This document shows, piece after piece, positions 8,630 to 18,171 of a DNA stretch of 64,000 nt (positions are counted from its first letter, which is position 1; the number at the start of each line of letters is the position of its first letter). This DNA is from Eubacterium nodatum ATCC 33099 (GTDB lineage Bacteria; Bacillota; Clostridia; Peptostreptococcales; Anaerovoracaceae): the NCBI GenBank assembly GCA_000510425.1, contig AZKM01000018.1, positions 62,001-126,000 of the forward strand, written 5' to 3'. The notes below the pieces were generated by a model. That model was not told the DNA's origin, searched no databases, and saw only the letters and a program-made list of their open reading frames with translations. A program made the translations under genes and the position numbers.

Positions 8630-11600
8630 CTACTTTATCACCTTGATTTTAATTGAATTTGTCACATATCCAACTGTCCGTTTTGAAGGCTTGATATATA
8701 AACGCCATTTACTAATCTTCATTTTTTTCCAATGATTCGGATATTTTATTGTGATTCTTTCGCCTTTCATCTTATAAACAGCTACCTTTTTCCAACCTTT
8801 CTTTGTCTTAAGCTGAAGGATAACTTTCTTCTTTATACTACTTGGTGCTATTTTAACAGAATCTTCAATAACCCTCCTATTCTTCTTAACCTTAAAGTTA
8901 TACTTTAATCCGGAGATCTTTGGAATCTGAACAATTACAATATTTCTTGAAACATAACTCTTATTGTTTCCATCTCCCTCAATTTTAACTCTCCATATGG
9001 TTTTTGCTTTCTTTCTCCATATCTCCGGATACCTGATTTTCACTTTAGCAGTTTTGTCAGCTATTTTTTCGGTAAACATCGTCTTCCATACTTTTTTATT
9101 TTTAATTTGTAATTTAAGTACTTTTCCTTCAGCATTTTTTACACTTAATACATTTTTAGGATTTTTGCTTCCAATCTCCAGTTTGTATAACTTTTTGAGA
9201 TTATATACTTTGAGTTTGTTATTTGAATTATCGTCCGGATTTGTTACAACGACTTGTTTTTCCAGTATATCCCCCGATAACATTAGAGCTTTTTTGATTT
9301 TGTTATTATCAACATAAAACACTGCATCTTTCGAAATCAAATCAAATGCACCTAACCCGATCCCCGTAATCGCTTTCTGTTTCATTACAACTTTCTTTAA
9401 TGAGCTGCAACCATTGAATGTGAATACGCCTATTTGCTGCAAACTCTTGGGAAGTTCTACTTCCTTCAGTCCTGTGCAGTCAGAAAATGCCCCTCTGAGA
9501 AGCTCTTCAGCATTTTCTGCTTTCATATCGCCTATTTTCTCCACACCTTCTTTCAAAGCCAATTTTTCCAGTGAAAAACAGTTCGAAAAAGCACCATCGC
9601 CTATTTCTTTCAATGAATCGGAAAATTCAGCGTTCTTAATCTTCTCACAATTCCAAAATGCCCGTTTTCCCACGCTCTTTACTTTCGACAAATCCATGCC
9701 TGTAAATTCTCCTGCTCTTGCGAAAGCTTCCTCACCTATAGATGTGGCTCCTTGCGGCATGAAAATTTTTTCTAATTTAAAACAGTTAAAGAAGGTTCCT
9801 TTAGGAATATCGGTGATGCTGCTTCCCTCTTCAAAAGAAACTTTTTTCAAATTGTTGCACCAGAAAAAAACATGCGTACCCATTTTCTTAACTGATTTAG
9901 GTATTTCAATCTCTAGTACCACAGGATTGCCTGAAAACGCTCCATTTTTCAGAGTTTCAAGCTGCGAATTTTCCTCGAAAGACAATGATGTCATCTGTTC
10001 GTTATCACTTATTCCGTTAACTCCTATAATTTTTACAGAGTTAGGTATTGTAATTTCCTGCAATCTTTTATTTCCACTAATTGCAGAATCTTCAATAGCT
10101 GAAACTGTCTTAGGGATAATAAGAGTTTCAACTGTTTCGTTCTTATAAAGTGCGCCGCTGCCAAGTGCGGTAACTGTGTAATTAAAGCCTCTTGTTGAAA
10201 CAGTTTCTGGAATTTTTAAAGTTTTTCCGAGCTTTTCTCTGTCACTTTCTACCAAACGCACCTCACCTTTTGCACTTCCTTTGGCTGGTTTTATGACCTC
10301 ATATTTCAGCATTTTCTTTATAAAAGTATTCACTTCCTCCGTCGGCAGCAGACTTTTATCAATCAACACATTGCTGTCCTGAACTCCTGCCTTTACAAAC
10401 ATCGCCTTAACATCTTCATTCGCCACTGTATATCTTCGTCCGTTTACATTCAAATCATCCGGTAGGGATTCTATATCCAAAGATTTGATTTTAATGCTGT
10501 TAAGGTTCGATGCATACAAGAAAGCGTTTCTTTTTATTTCCTTTATACTCTCAGGCAAAATTAATTCTTCTAACGAACTGCACTGTGCAAAAAGATTCTG
10601 AGGGATAACTGTCATCTGCTTGGAAAGAGTTATTTCCTCAAGATTTCGGCATCCCATAAATGCCTTGTCTTCCATTTCGGCATGGCAGTCCTCAAATTTT
10701 GCAGACATCAATGCGGGAGCTCCTGCAAATGCGTTCTGACCTATATTGTGCAGGTTCCTTCCTGCACTGAAGTGCTTCAAATTCTTCACATTTGAAAAGG
10801 CGTATTTCGCAATTTCTCTCACATCATTTGGAAGAACAAACGATTCATCTTTTTTCCCGGTAGGATATATGAGAAGTTTTCCCATAGAACTTGTATACAA
10901 AACCCCATCTTTTGATCTAAATGAATTGTTTCCTTCCGCAGTTTTTATCTCTGTAAGTTTTCCACAGTCTAAAGTAATATTATTTCCTATTTTCTTTAAT
11001 TTTTTCGGCAAAGTTATGCTCTCCAAAGTTCTCATACCTGAAAAAGCTTCACTGTCAATTCTTTCAAGATTTTCCGGTAATGAAAGTTCTTTCATGTCAC
11101 GAGTATTCTTGAAAGCATTTTCGCGAATTACTTTTAAACTTTCAGGTAATTTAATTGTTTTCAATCCTGATCCGTCAAAAGCATTTTTACCTATTTCTTC
11201 CAATGCGGAACCTTTCTCAAAAATAATCTCGGTCATAGCAGAACAGTCATTAAATGCTCTATCATCTATTTCCTTTACGGTTTTAGGTACAGTGATTCCC
11301 TTAATCCTGTTAAACGCTTCCTCTCCCTGCATAAATGCATTCTTTGCAATCTTTACAACAGTGTATTTCTTACCATTATGTGTTACCGTTTCAGGTATGG
11401 CAAACTTGCCGTTTCCCTCGACTGGGATTCCTGTTGAAGAATAGCCATTTCCAACTTGTACAGTTCCGGGGTTGTCACCTTCACCGCTGTCTAAAACAGT
11501 ATAGAGGATGTTGTCTTTTTTAAATTCCTCTACAGGATCTTCGTGATTTAATGAATTTATTTTGGATTCCTCTATACCTCTTTTTATAAGAAGTTCTTTA

Positions 11601-13255
11601 ACTTTTGAATTTTCAACGATGAATTTTACATTCGGTGAAGCTCCAATGAACGGAGAATTAGCAATTTTAATATACTTTTTCCCCTTCAAAATAACTTTTT
11701 CCAAGGATTCACAGCTTCCGAAAGTTCCTGTTTCTATAATGTCGACGCTTTTAGGAATTGTAATCTCATCTAACGCCGTCAGCTTATAAAAAGAGTAGCT
11801 CGAAAGTCCGGTAACTCCTTCTTCAAGCTCTACCGATTTTAACGAAGAGCAATTACTAAGCGCCATTTTTCCAATCCACTTAACAGATGCGGGGATATGA
11901 ATGTTTTCTAAGTTTTGCATATTCCCCAGTGCACTACTTTTTATTGTTTCCAGACCGTCAGGCAAAGTCACCTCTGTTAAATTACTGCAGTTATTGAAGG
12001 CTTCACATGAAAGCACCTTTACAGTATTTGGAACCGTGTATTCATTACCGCCCTTCGCAATTGGATAAACATACAAAATATCTTTTTTCTTTGAAAACAA
12101 TACACCATCCTCAGAAACATAATTCGGATGGTTCTTGTCCACTTCGATATGTTGCAATTTACCACAATTCGAAAAAGCACTCTCATAGAATTCTCTGATA
12201 GTTGATGCAATTGTAAATTCCTTTAACTTAGTTGACGAAAACGCATGTTCCCCAATTACAACAATGTTTCCACCCGTCTTTTCGAGACCTACCGTAGATA
12301 AATTTCTACAGTTATTGAAAGCCTTCGTACCTATTATTCGGACAGCTATCGGAAGGTCAATACTTCTAATTGATGAAAACTGAAAAGCATTGGCAGCTAT
12401 GCCTTTGCAAACTGATTTTTCTCCAAATTTAACATTGTTAAGATTTTCTGTACTCCAGAAAGCTTTTTCACCGATTTTTTTAACTTCTGCCGGGACAGTT
12501 ACGGTCATAATTCCGCTGTTTTGGAATAATCCTGTAGAAATTTCTTTAAGCTTTGGAGGCAATTTAACTTTCCCCAATGCGGTACACGAATAAAACGCTT
12601 CATCACCTATAGCAATAAGGTTATCAGACAAGGTGATCTTATTGAGTTTTTCACACAAACTGAAGGCACTACCGCCTATTTTCTTTACACTATTTGTCAT
12701 TTCAACAGTTTTTAATTCATAATTTCTGCGAAACGCTCCCTCGCCAATTTCAGTTATAGAATCAGGAATACTTATATTCCGCAGTTTGTCACAATCCATA
12801 AAAGCATTATTTCCCAACTTTACAACCTTATATTTTTTCCCTGCGTGGCTTATTTCTTTTGGAATACGAAATTCTGTTATATTCTTCGGCACAGATGGGT
12901 ACTTGTATCCCAAATCAGCTCCAAGTGCTACAGTTCCTCCGTTTCCATTAGAAGTAAGTACTCTATACTTTATACCATCGACATCTATGACGGTATTGTC
13001 TTCATTTCTTACAATGAAGTTCGATTTTAATCTGTTACTTTTTTTATACCTGACGGAACACTTTTTTTCACAGGTAATAGAATCATTGTCTTTTGATTTC
13101 CCCATAGTTACTTTTGTTTTACTTCGTAATGTAATCTTAGCTTCAGCGGCAGAATCAGTTTTCGCAACTGCCAAAGATACATCAAGACCAATACTTCCGA
13201 TCATCATCGCGGAAGCAATAGCAACACTTAGAAATTTTCTCTTTCTCATTCCCAT
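8630..13255 (-). CDS. Giant secreted leucine-rich-repeat (BspA-type LRR_5) surface protein
   Basis: This protein is about 1541 residues. It begins with a basic, hydrophobic signal peptide ending near LAVAKTD. I start it at ATG 13255 because AGGAGG lies 4 nt upstream. It carries dozens of roughly 23-residue BspA/LRR_5 repeats (pattern AF-x2-C-x2-L-x2-I-x-IP-x-SV), arranged in three super-modules. Each module opens with a related cap such as YKVVKLGNNAFM or YTVVKIAKNAFM. Two modules also contain the inserted motif EDGVLFSKKKDILYVYP or a close relative. The last 190 residues hold two Trp-rich basic repeats (pattern YP-x2-W-x-K...WR). There is no LPXTG, so attachment is unclear. BspA-type proteins bind host matrix proteins in other species; that role here is inference. 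Confidence 0.88.
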   Translation of the reverse strand: MGMRKRKFLSVAIASAMMIGSIGLDVSLAVAKTDSAAEAKITLRSKTKVTMGKSKDNDSITCEKKCSVRYKKSNRLKSNFIVRNEDNTVIDVDGIKYRVLTSNGNGGTVALGADLGYKYPSVPKNITEFRIPKEISHAGKKYKVVKLGNNAFMDCDKLRNISIPDSITEIGEGAFRRNYELKTVEMTNSVKKIGGSAFSLCEKLNKITLSDNLIAIGDEAFYSCTALGKVKLPPKLKEISTGLFQNSGIMTVTVPAEVKKIGEKAFWSTENLNNVKFGEKSVCKGIAANAFQFSSIRSIDLPIAVRIIGTKAFNNCRNLSTVGLEKTGGNIVVIGEHAFSSTKLKEFTIASTIREFYESAFSNCGKLQHIEVDKNHPNYVSEDGVLFSKKKDILYVYPIAKGGNEYTVPNTVKVLSCEAFNNCSNLTEVTLPDGLETIKSSALGNMQNLENIHIPASVKWIGKMALSNCSSLKSVELEEGVTGLSSYSFYKLTALDEITIPKSVDIIETGTFGSCESLEKVILKGKKYIKIANSPFIGASPNVKFIVENSKVKELLIKRGIEESKINSLNHEDPVEEFKKDNILYTVLDSGEGDNPGTVQVGNGYSSTGIPVEGNGKFAIPETVTHNGKKYTVVKIAKNAFMQGEEAFNRIKGITVPKTVKEIDDRAFNDCSAMTEIIFEKGSALEEIGKNAFDGSGLKTIKLPESLKVIRENAFKNTRDMKELSLPENLERIDSEAFSGMRTLESITLPKKLKKIGNNITLDCGKLTEIKTAEGNNSFRSKDGVLYTSSMGKLLIYPTGKKDESFVLPNDVREIAKYAFSNVKNLKHFSAGRNLHNIGQNAFAGAPALMSAKFEDCHAEMEDKAFMGCRNLEEITLSKQMTVIPQNLFAQCSSLEELILPESIKEIKRNAFLYASNLNSIKIKSLDIESLPDDLNVNGRRYTVANEDVKAMFVKAGVQDSNVLIDKSLLPTEEVNTFIKKMLKYEVIKPAKGSAKGEVRLVESDREKLGKTLKIPETVSTRGFNYTVTALGSGALYKNETVETLIIPKTVSAIEDSAISGNKRLQEITIPNSVKIIGVNGISDNEQMTSLSFEENSQLETLKNGAFSGNPVVLEIEIPKSVKKMGTHVFFWCNNLKKVSFEEGSSITDIPKGTFFNCFKLEKIFMPQGATSIGEEAFARAGEFTGMDLSKVKSVGKRAFWNCEKIKNAEFSDSLKEIGDGAFSNCFSLEKLALKEGVEKIGDMKAENAEELLRGAFSDCTGLKEVELPKSLQQIGVFTFNGCSSLKKVVMKQKAITGIGLGAFDLISKDAVFYVDNNKIKKALMLSGDILEKQVVVTNPDDNSNNKLKVYNLKKLYKLEIGSKNPKNVLSVKNAEGKVLKLQIKNKKVWKTMFTEKIADKTAKVKIRYPEIWRKKAKTIWRVKIEGDGNNKSYVSRNIVIVQIPKISGLKYNFKVKKNRRVIEDSVKIAPSSIKKKVILQLKTKKGWKKVAVYKMKGERITIKYPNHWKKMKISKWRLYIKPSKRTVGYVTNSIKIKVIK

Positions 13256-13405
13256 TACTCCTCCTAACACAACCAAACAATTATAAAAATAATTTCCTTT
13301 TGATTAATTCCGGATTAATCCCGAAAATTTTATCAAAGTCACTTTAGGTTATAGCCTGCTTAAATTCATTATAACTAAAGATGATAAAAAAATAGTAATA
13401 TTAAT

Positions 13406-13452
13406 TATAGTTAAATATGTCTAACTATATCGTATGTATTTAGTTTTGTCAA
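13406..13452 (-). promoter_or_regulatory. LRR-protease promoter with operator over the -10
   Basis: On the minus strand, TTGACA (13452-13447), 17 bp, then TATAGT (13429-13424) form a strong promoter. A 24-bp inverted repeat with perfect 8-bp arms (TATAGTTA and TAACTATA, 13406-13429) covers the -10 and the start site. Its core is GTTAA-ATATGT-CTAAC (13410-13425), the same pattern as at 5502, 22476 and 28690. The leader to the LRR start is about 160 nt. Confidence 0.75.
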
Positions 13453-13461
13453 TAAAACCGC

Positions 13462-13500
13462 AAGAAAAGAGGAGATTGGTATATTGCTATCCAATCTCCT
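13462..13500 (-). terminator. Intrinsic terminator after the CnaB surface-protein gene
   Basis: The stem AGGAGATTGG pairs with CCAATCTCCT (13470-13479 with 13491-13500) around an 11-nt loop. On the minus strand it is followed by CTTTTCTT. It separates the CnaB gene from the LRR promoter a few bases further on. Confidence 0.8.
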
Positions 13501-13534
13501 AAAATCTCTTATAACTAAATTTTAGTAAACTAAA

Positions 13535-14797
13535 TTATTTCATTTTCATCTTTTTACGCCTAATCACAACCAGCAATAGCAGCAATGTAGCAATAGCCAA
13601 TGAAACTACAGGTAAAATCCACTCTGTATTATCTCCGGTTCTCACTCCTCCACCCGGTTTCGGCTTGCCCGGTTTTTTAGGTTTTTCAGGTTTCTTCTCA
13701 GGTCTATTGTACATAGTAACCTTGGTATCAGAACCTGCAATGAATTCTATCTTCTCAGTGCTTAACTTATATCCTTTTGGTGCTAAAGTCTCACTTAAAA
13801 TATATTTTCTACCTTCCACTAAATTCTTGATGATATGTGCTTTCTTTTCAGATACCCACTCGTCTACAAGTTTTCCGCTTTCAGCATCTGTAACTTTCAT
13901 TTTCGCACCTGGAAGTTCTTCCTTGTTTGTTATATCTTTCTTGCTAATTTCAACCTCGCTGAACTTTAACCACATAGCCTTAAAAGAAGTAATTGCCGCC
14001 TTATCTTCCACTATGTTTAAATGACCGATATCCTGCTGATTCGGAGGCGTTTCAAACACAATAGGTTGGTATTTGAATTTTTTGCCAACCTCGCCTGTAT
14101 TATATTCATCTGTAACTCCGGCATCAGCTTCCAAATAAAATTTATCTCCGACTTTAAGTGTAACTTCAGGTCCCTTAACAATCTCTCCGTCTTTAATCAA
14201 ACGAACCCCATTATCAGGTAATTTAAAAGTCACTGTAGCGTTAGGATCTCCCTTAACTTCATTTTCGTCAGTCACCTGCACCTTCTTCGCAGGATCCCAT
14301 GTAGCCTTCAATTCTGACTTTGCAAAATGTGCCAAACCTTTCGGTGGTACAGGTTTTGTGTTTAAAAATTCCTTAAATTCTTTAACTCCTTCAAGAGAAT
14401 CATTATTGGTACCCTTATAAAAATCACTTAGAACACGGGAAGTAACCACAATTCCCTTTGCCTTATTGTTATCAAACCCTGCCCACGGCTCCTGACCAAA
14501 CCATCCGTAGTAAAGGGCTTTCAACATATTGTCATTTTCATATACTTTTCTTTTTAAATCCTTTTCGTGATGAGGACCTGGACCTACATTGGATTGTATG
14601 CAAAAGGCTTTCTGCCCATTGTACTCAAAATACCACGCAACTTCTCCTTTCCATTCTCCTCCATTAATATGCTTGATCTCATTATACGCATGAGCCGACA
14701 CTGTCATAATTGCCATAGCTGATATAAATGCAATTATAAAGGCCAACACAGACATTAATACTTCTTTTTTTATCCTTATGCTGATTTTTTCTTCCAT
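13535..14797 (-). CDS. Cell-surface protein: thioester-like N-domain, CnaB domain, atypical sorting signal
   Basis: This 420-residue protein has an N-terminal membrane/signal segment (about 13-37, ending SAHA). Residues 40-130 resemble the TQXA thioester domain of pilus-tip and adhesin proteins, including Cys66 in KAFCIQ. However, the place where TQ-x-A is expected reads VTSRVLSDFY (119-127), so the Gln needed for the thioester bond appears to be Ser. A CnaB domain at about 281-370 has the isopeptide Lys (EISKKD) and the Glu of SETLAPKGY. A Pro/Lys-rich linker, then GGVRTGDN, a hydrophobic helix and RRKKMKMK form a sortase-type tail without a canonical LPXTG. It has its own terminator and probably its own promoter. 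An adhesin role is inference. Confidence 0.78.
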   Translation of the reverse strand: MEEKISIRIKKEVLMSVLAFIIAFISAMAIMTVSAHAYNEIKHINGGEWKGEVAWYFEYNGQKAFCIQSNVGPGPHHEKDLKRKVYENDNMLKALYYGWFGQEPWAGFDNNKAKGIVVTSRVLSDFYKGTNNDSLEGVKEFKEFLNTKPVPPKGLAHFAKSELKATWDPAKKVQVTDENEVKGDPNATVTFKLPDNGVRLIKDGEIVKGPEVTLKVGDKFYLEADAGVTDEYNTGEVGKKFKYQPIVFETPPNQQDIGHLNIVEDKAAITSFKAMWLKFSEVEISKKDITNKEELPGAKMKVTDAESGKLVDEWVSEKKAHIIKNLVEGRKYILSETLAPKGYKLSTEKIEFIAGSDTKVTMYNRPEKKPEKPKKPGKPKPGGGVRTGDNTEWILPVVSLAIATLLLLLVVIRRKKMKMK

Positions 14798-15047
14798 TTT
14801 CCCCTCCTATATTCTTAATTGTCAGCAAGTTAATTTTTTGTATACGGTATTGTAGCACAAATTTTCTGCCTATAAAAGTTTTTTATTTCTCACGTATAAT
14901 AGTCAAATGATTCAAATATATCAAAAAAACAATGCGGTGCGAGAAGGTATGCAAATTAAACCTATTCGATTTTTAACCATTTAATTCAATTTTATAAAAA
15001 ATGTCTCTTACAAAGTTTATGAAAAATTAAATCCACTCGCTTCTGCT

Positions 15048-15692
15048 CTACCGTTCAAATCTCTCGGAAATCCACTCCTGATCCACCTCGGCATACTTTC
15101 CGGGTGGGATAGATAGAGCTTCAAAATAATTTTCTTCAAGCTCTGAATAAAGCTCATCATCAATGGGAATCGTCAATTTTTCATCATTACCGTTATCAGA
15201 AGTCCAAATTACAAAATAATCTTCCTCATCATCAAACATAAACAGAAGATCCCCCTGTTCCAAATCATCCCACTGCTCTTTAACATCTTCCCATATAATA
15301 AATTTATAGAGTTCAAGAATTCTATCATCTCTTCCTCTCTCAAAGATCAGGATTTTCTCCATGAGATTCAGTCCGTTTGAGGTCAGACGAAATTGTGACT
15401 CGGAATCAAGGTCAGCCCCCGGCACATCGAGACTGTTAAGCTGATCCAAAAGGTCTTCCTCGTGTGCCGGAGCCATGTAGACATTCAGTTTCTTGTCCGG
15501 ATCCATATACATAAGGGGATATTCCACCAAAACATGATCACCGCAGTTACCACATCTATTTAAAAAAAACTCTCCCTCTATAATCTGTTTCTTATACTCG
15601 GGATTTTCCACCACATCGATGAATTCGTTCATCGGAACCTTAATATTTTCTTCACAATTAGGACAAACTACATCAATAAATTCCGTTGCCAT
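15048..15692 (-). CDS. CpXC-domain protein
   Basis: The 214-residue protein opens with a CpXC domain: a CPNC pair at residues 10-13 (VVCPNCEENIKV) and a CGNCG pair near residue 47, likely a zinc-binding fold. The rest is acidic, with no membrane segment, and is predicted cytoplasmic. The family function is unknown. GGAGG sits 6 nt before ATG 15692. It directly follows scpB by 20 bp and is probably in the scpA-scpB operon. Confidence 0.7.
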   Translation of the reverse strand: MATEFIDVVCPNCEENIKVPMNEFIDVVENPEYKKQIIEGEFFLNRCGNCGDHVLVEYPLMYMDPDKKLNVYMAPAHEEDLLDQLNSLDVPGADLDSESQFRLTSNGLNLMEKILIFERGRDDRILELYKFIIWEDVKEQWDDLEQGDLLFMFDDEEDYFVIWTSDNGNDEKLTIPIDDELYSELEENYFEALSIPPGKYAEVDQEWISERFER

Positions 15693-15712
15693 TTCATACC
15701 TCCACTCAGTCT

Positions 15713-16306
15713 TTATATTTCAATGGAAATCTGTCTTGAATCGCCCGATTCCCCTTCTTCGCTCATATTTTCCGAACCGGTACCTATGATACCCTCAATA
15801 TCTTCTATATCGGGAAGCTCTTTCAAGGAGGAAAAACCGAAGTTCTTCAAAAACTCCTCCGTGGTTCCATATAAAACAGGTCTTCCCACTGCGTCAGATC
15901 TGCCAAGAGCTTTAACAAGCCCCTTCTTTGAAAGCCCTTCTATAACCCTATCGCATTTTATTCCCCGTATTGCGTCAATTTCACCTTTAGTTACCGGCTG
16001 TTTATATGCTATTATTGCCAGCACCTCCAATGCAGCTCGGGAAAGCTTTTTTACTTTAACCGGAGTACATAACTTCCTTACAAATTTTTCATTATCACCC
16101 AATGTGATAAATTGAAAGGACTTGCCAACCCTTCTGATTCTGATGCCTCTGCCTTCCTGCCTGTATTCAAGCGCAAGCTCCTCGAAACATTCTATCGCCT
16201 CTTTTTCAGAAATCCCAAATACTTCAGAGGCTTCCTTTGCCGACAGCAAATCCCCCCAAACGAATAACATAGATTCAAATGCGGATTTTATTACTCTACT
16301 TGCCAT
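15713..16306 (-). CDS. scpB: Segregation and condensation protein B
   Basis: This is the ScpB kleisin-partner subunit of the SMC-ScpAB condensin that compacts and segregates the chromosome. About 197 residues form the usual two winged-helix domains. Family motifs seen include AALEVLAIIAYKQPVTKGEIDAIRG (described here by its key AIIAYKQP-x-T core) and VGRPVLYGTT near the C-terminus. ATG 16306 has AAGGAG 8 nt upstream and is preferred over the GTG at 16315. It overlaps the end of scpA by 11 bp. Confidence 0.93.
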   Translation of the reverse strand: MASRVIKSAFESMLFVWGDLLSAKEASEVFGISEKEAIECFEELALEYRQEGRGIRIRRVGKSFQFITLGDNEKFVRKLCTPVKVKKLSRAALEVLAIIAYKQPVTKGEIDAIRGIKCDRVIEGLSKKGLVKALGRSDAVGRPVLYGTTEEFLKNFGFSSLKELPDIEDIEGIIGTGSENMSEEGESGDSRQISIEI

Positions 16307-17078
16307 CACTACCACTCCTTAACTCATCTTCAAAACTGCGAACTCCTTTGTGTACCAGAATTTCTCCATAATTATCATGCTGGCTGGCATCCAGGTATCC
16401 CTCTCTCATCATCTGCAGAACAGATACAAATGAAATTGCTGCATCATATCTGTCTTTTTTTGTTACAAGTTCATTGAAGTTAAGTTCCTCCATACCACTC
16501 CCGAATGCCTTGGTAAATCTTTTTCTTATGAAATTCATTCTATCTTCCGTGGTAACTTTGTCCCTTTCAATGCCGGAATAATGTCGCCTGGTCTCTTCAA
16601 GTCTTTGTTTTCTCTGCAAAAAAGCGTTAAATGCCTTTGCAAAATCTCCTATTTCAAGGCTTAAATACTCGTCCGGATTTTCTAAATACATAGAAATATC
16701 CTCTTGAGGCTTTTCAAATATCCCCATCATAATATCCTGACGCACAGAAAGCATTTCACTCTGCTTTTTACATTCTTTATACGCCAAAAGTCTTGATGCC
16801 AGCTGACTCCTGGGATCCTCAAGTTCCATAGCCTCATTTTCTTCCTCAACTCTCGGCAGCATCATCTTTGACTTGATTTCGACAAGCTCTGCTGCAAGAA
16901 CCATAAATTCCGTGGATATATTTATATTATGCTTCTGCATACTCCTTATGTATTCAAGATACTGACCTGTAATTTCAGAAATCTGAATATCATAAATACT
17001 CATCTGGGCATTTTCTATTAAATACACAAGTAAATCAAAGGGTCCCTCGAACATTGCGAGCCGTACCTTATAACTCAT
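16296..17078 (-). CDS. scpA: Segregation and condensation protein A (kleisin)
   Basis: ScpA bridges the SMC heads in the bacterial condensin. The N-terminal motif FEGPFDLLVYLIENAQMSIYDI is the family hallmark (core FEGPFDLLL-like then DIPI-like), and a C-terminal winged helix ends near FVSVLQMMREGYLDASQ. Length, about 260 residues, is normal. I use ATG 17078 because AGAGGTG lies 3 nt before it; the longer frame from 17108 has no good ribosome site. It is the first gene of a scpA-scpB-CpXC operon. Confidence 0.93.
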   Translation of the reverse strand: MSYKVRLAMFEGPFDLLVYLIENAQMSIYDIQISEITGQYLEYIRSMQKHNINISTEFMVLAAELVEIKSKMMLPRVEEENEAMELEDPRSQLASRLLAYKECKKQSEMLSVRQDIMMGIFEKPQEDISMYLENPDEYLSLEIGDFAKAFNAFLQRKQRLEETRRHYSGIERDKVTTEDRMNFIRKRFTKAFGSGMEELNFNELVTKKDRYDAAISFVSVLQMMREGYLDASQHDNYGEILVHKGVRSFEDELRSGSDGK

Positions 17079-17241
17079 AAACACCTCTCTATATAACTGC
17101 ACATCCAATCTAAAGCCTGAACCTGAAAAGTATAAACCTGAATTTATCCTCTATCTGAAAAAGTTCTCATCTTTTACTGCTCTCTGTCATTTATCCAAAA
17201 GCTTTCTATAGTTTTCGCTATCTTTAGCAGTTTCGCTATCT

Positions 17242-18171
17242 TTAGCCTCTATCTGCAAAATTCCCTATCGCTCTCTCAGCTCGCTGTTCAAGTCCTGTAT
17301 GATAATTATAATATAAAAGTCCGGTTACCACTATCGCCGCTCCCAAAATCTCCCATGAAGTTGGAATCTGTTTCAGAAAAATAAGACCCAAAACTATTGC
17401 GGACACACACTCTCCTGATTCCCATGCAGAAATATAAAGAGAGTCCACATACCCAAAGCAAAGATTAAATGCTGCGTGAGCTCCAATCTGGCAAACAATT
17501 GTAAGTCCAATAATAAGGATGTAATCATGCAAAGAATATCCCAGAGCGGAAGTTCCGGTTACCACCATTCCCACTGAAAAACAAATCCAACATCCCAAGA
17601 AGCATAAGAAAACATACACAGTGCCGGATACGGTTTTTCTGACTTCATTGCCTATGGCAAAGTAAATCCCCATGAACACCGCCGTCAAAAATGAGAGTAT
17701 ATCTCCGTTAAAATTTCCGGCAGACAGCTGGGATCTGTCAAAGCCCGCAATCAAGGTTCCTCCCAGTAAAGCCAAAATAATTCCCATTATCGGTCTTGCT
17801 CCTACATGCCTTTTCAAAACCACCATGGTTATTACTAAAACCACCAGAGGATGCAGTGCTGCAAGAACCGATGCACTTGCAATATTGGTCATTTTAACTG
17901 CAGTAAACCATGAAAAGAAATGGGCAAATAAAAAGGCTCCTGCAAGAAACGCCCCCAGCACCTCTTTTTTTGACAGAGCTTTAAGCTCATCTCTTTTGTT
18001 AAGTAAGACCGGAATCGCAAAAAACGGCAGCCCCAGTGTCAGTCTCCAAAACCCTATAGCCATGGACGGTGCATCTATGGCTCTTCCGAAAATACCGGAA
18101 GAAGAGCCTGCCACAACTGCAAATAATACAATAATCTTAACATATTTCTTTAAAAAATTTTCCGCTTTCAT
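17242..18171 (-). CDS. EamA/DMT-family membrane transporter
   Basis: The protein has 309 residues and ten predicted helices in two EamA repeats (about 10-145 and 155-295). The first repeat carries the family-typical FWRL(T)LG segment and AALHPLVVLVI; the second ends near WEILGAAIVVTGLLYYNY. Members export or import amino acids, nucleosides or drugs. Its start codon follows the mtnA stop without a gap, so the two are coupled. That suggests, without proving it, a methionine-salvage-related metabolite as substrate. Confidence 0.85.
   Translation of the reverse strand: MKAENFLKKYVKIIVLFAVVAGSSSGIFGRAIDAPSMAIGFWRLTLGLPFFAIPVLLNKRDELKALSKKEVLGAFLAGAFLFAHFFSWFTAVKMTNIASASVLAALHPLVVLVITMVVLKRHVGARPIMGIILALLGGTLIAGFDRSQLSAGNFNGDILSFLTAVFMGIYFAIGNEVRKTVSGTVYVFLCFLGCWICFSVGMVVTGTSALGYSLHDYILIIGLTIVCQIGAHAAFNLCFGYVDSLYISAWESGECVSAIVLGLIFLKQIPTSWEILGAAIVVTGLLYYNYHTGLEQRAERAIGNFADRG

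Noticed and set aside
9414..10148. Long plus-strand open frame of 244 codons inside the LRR gene
   Set aside because: It is the antisense of the regular LRR repeats, has no ribosome site and no recognisable protein; the minus-strand gene explains it.
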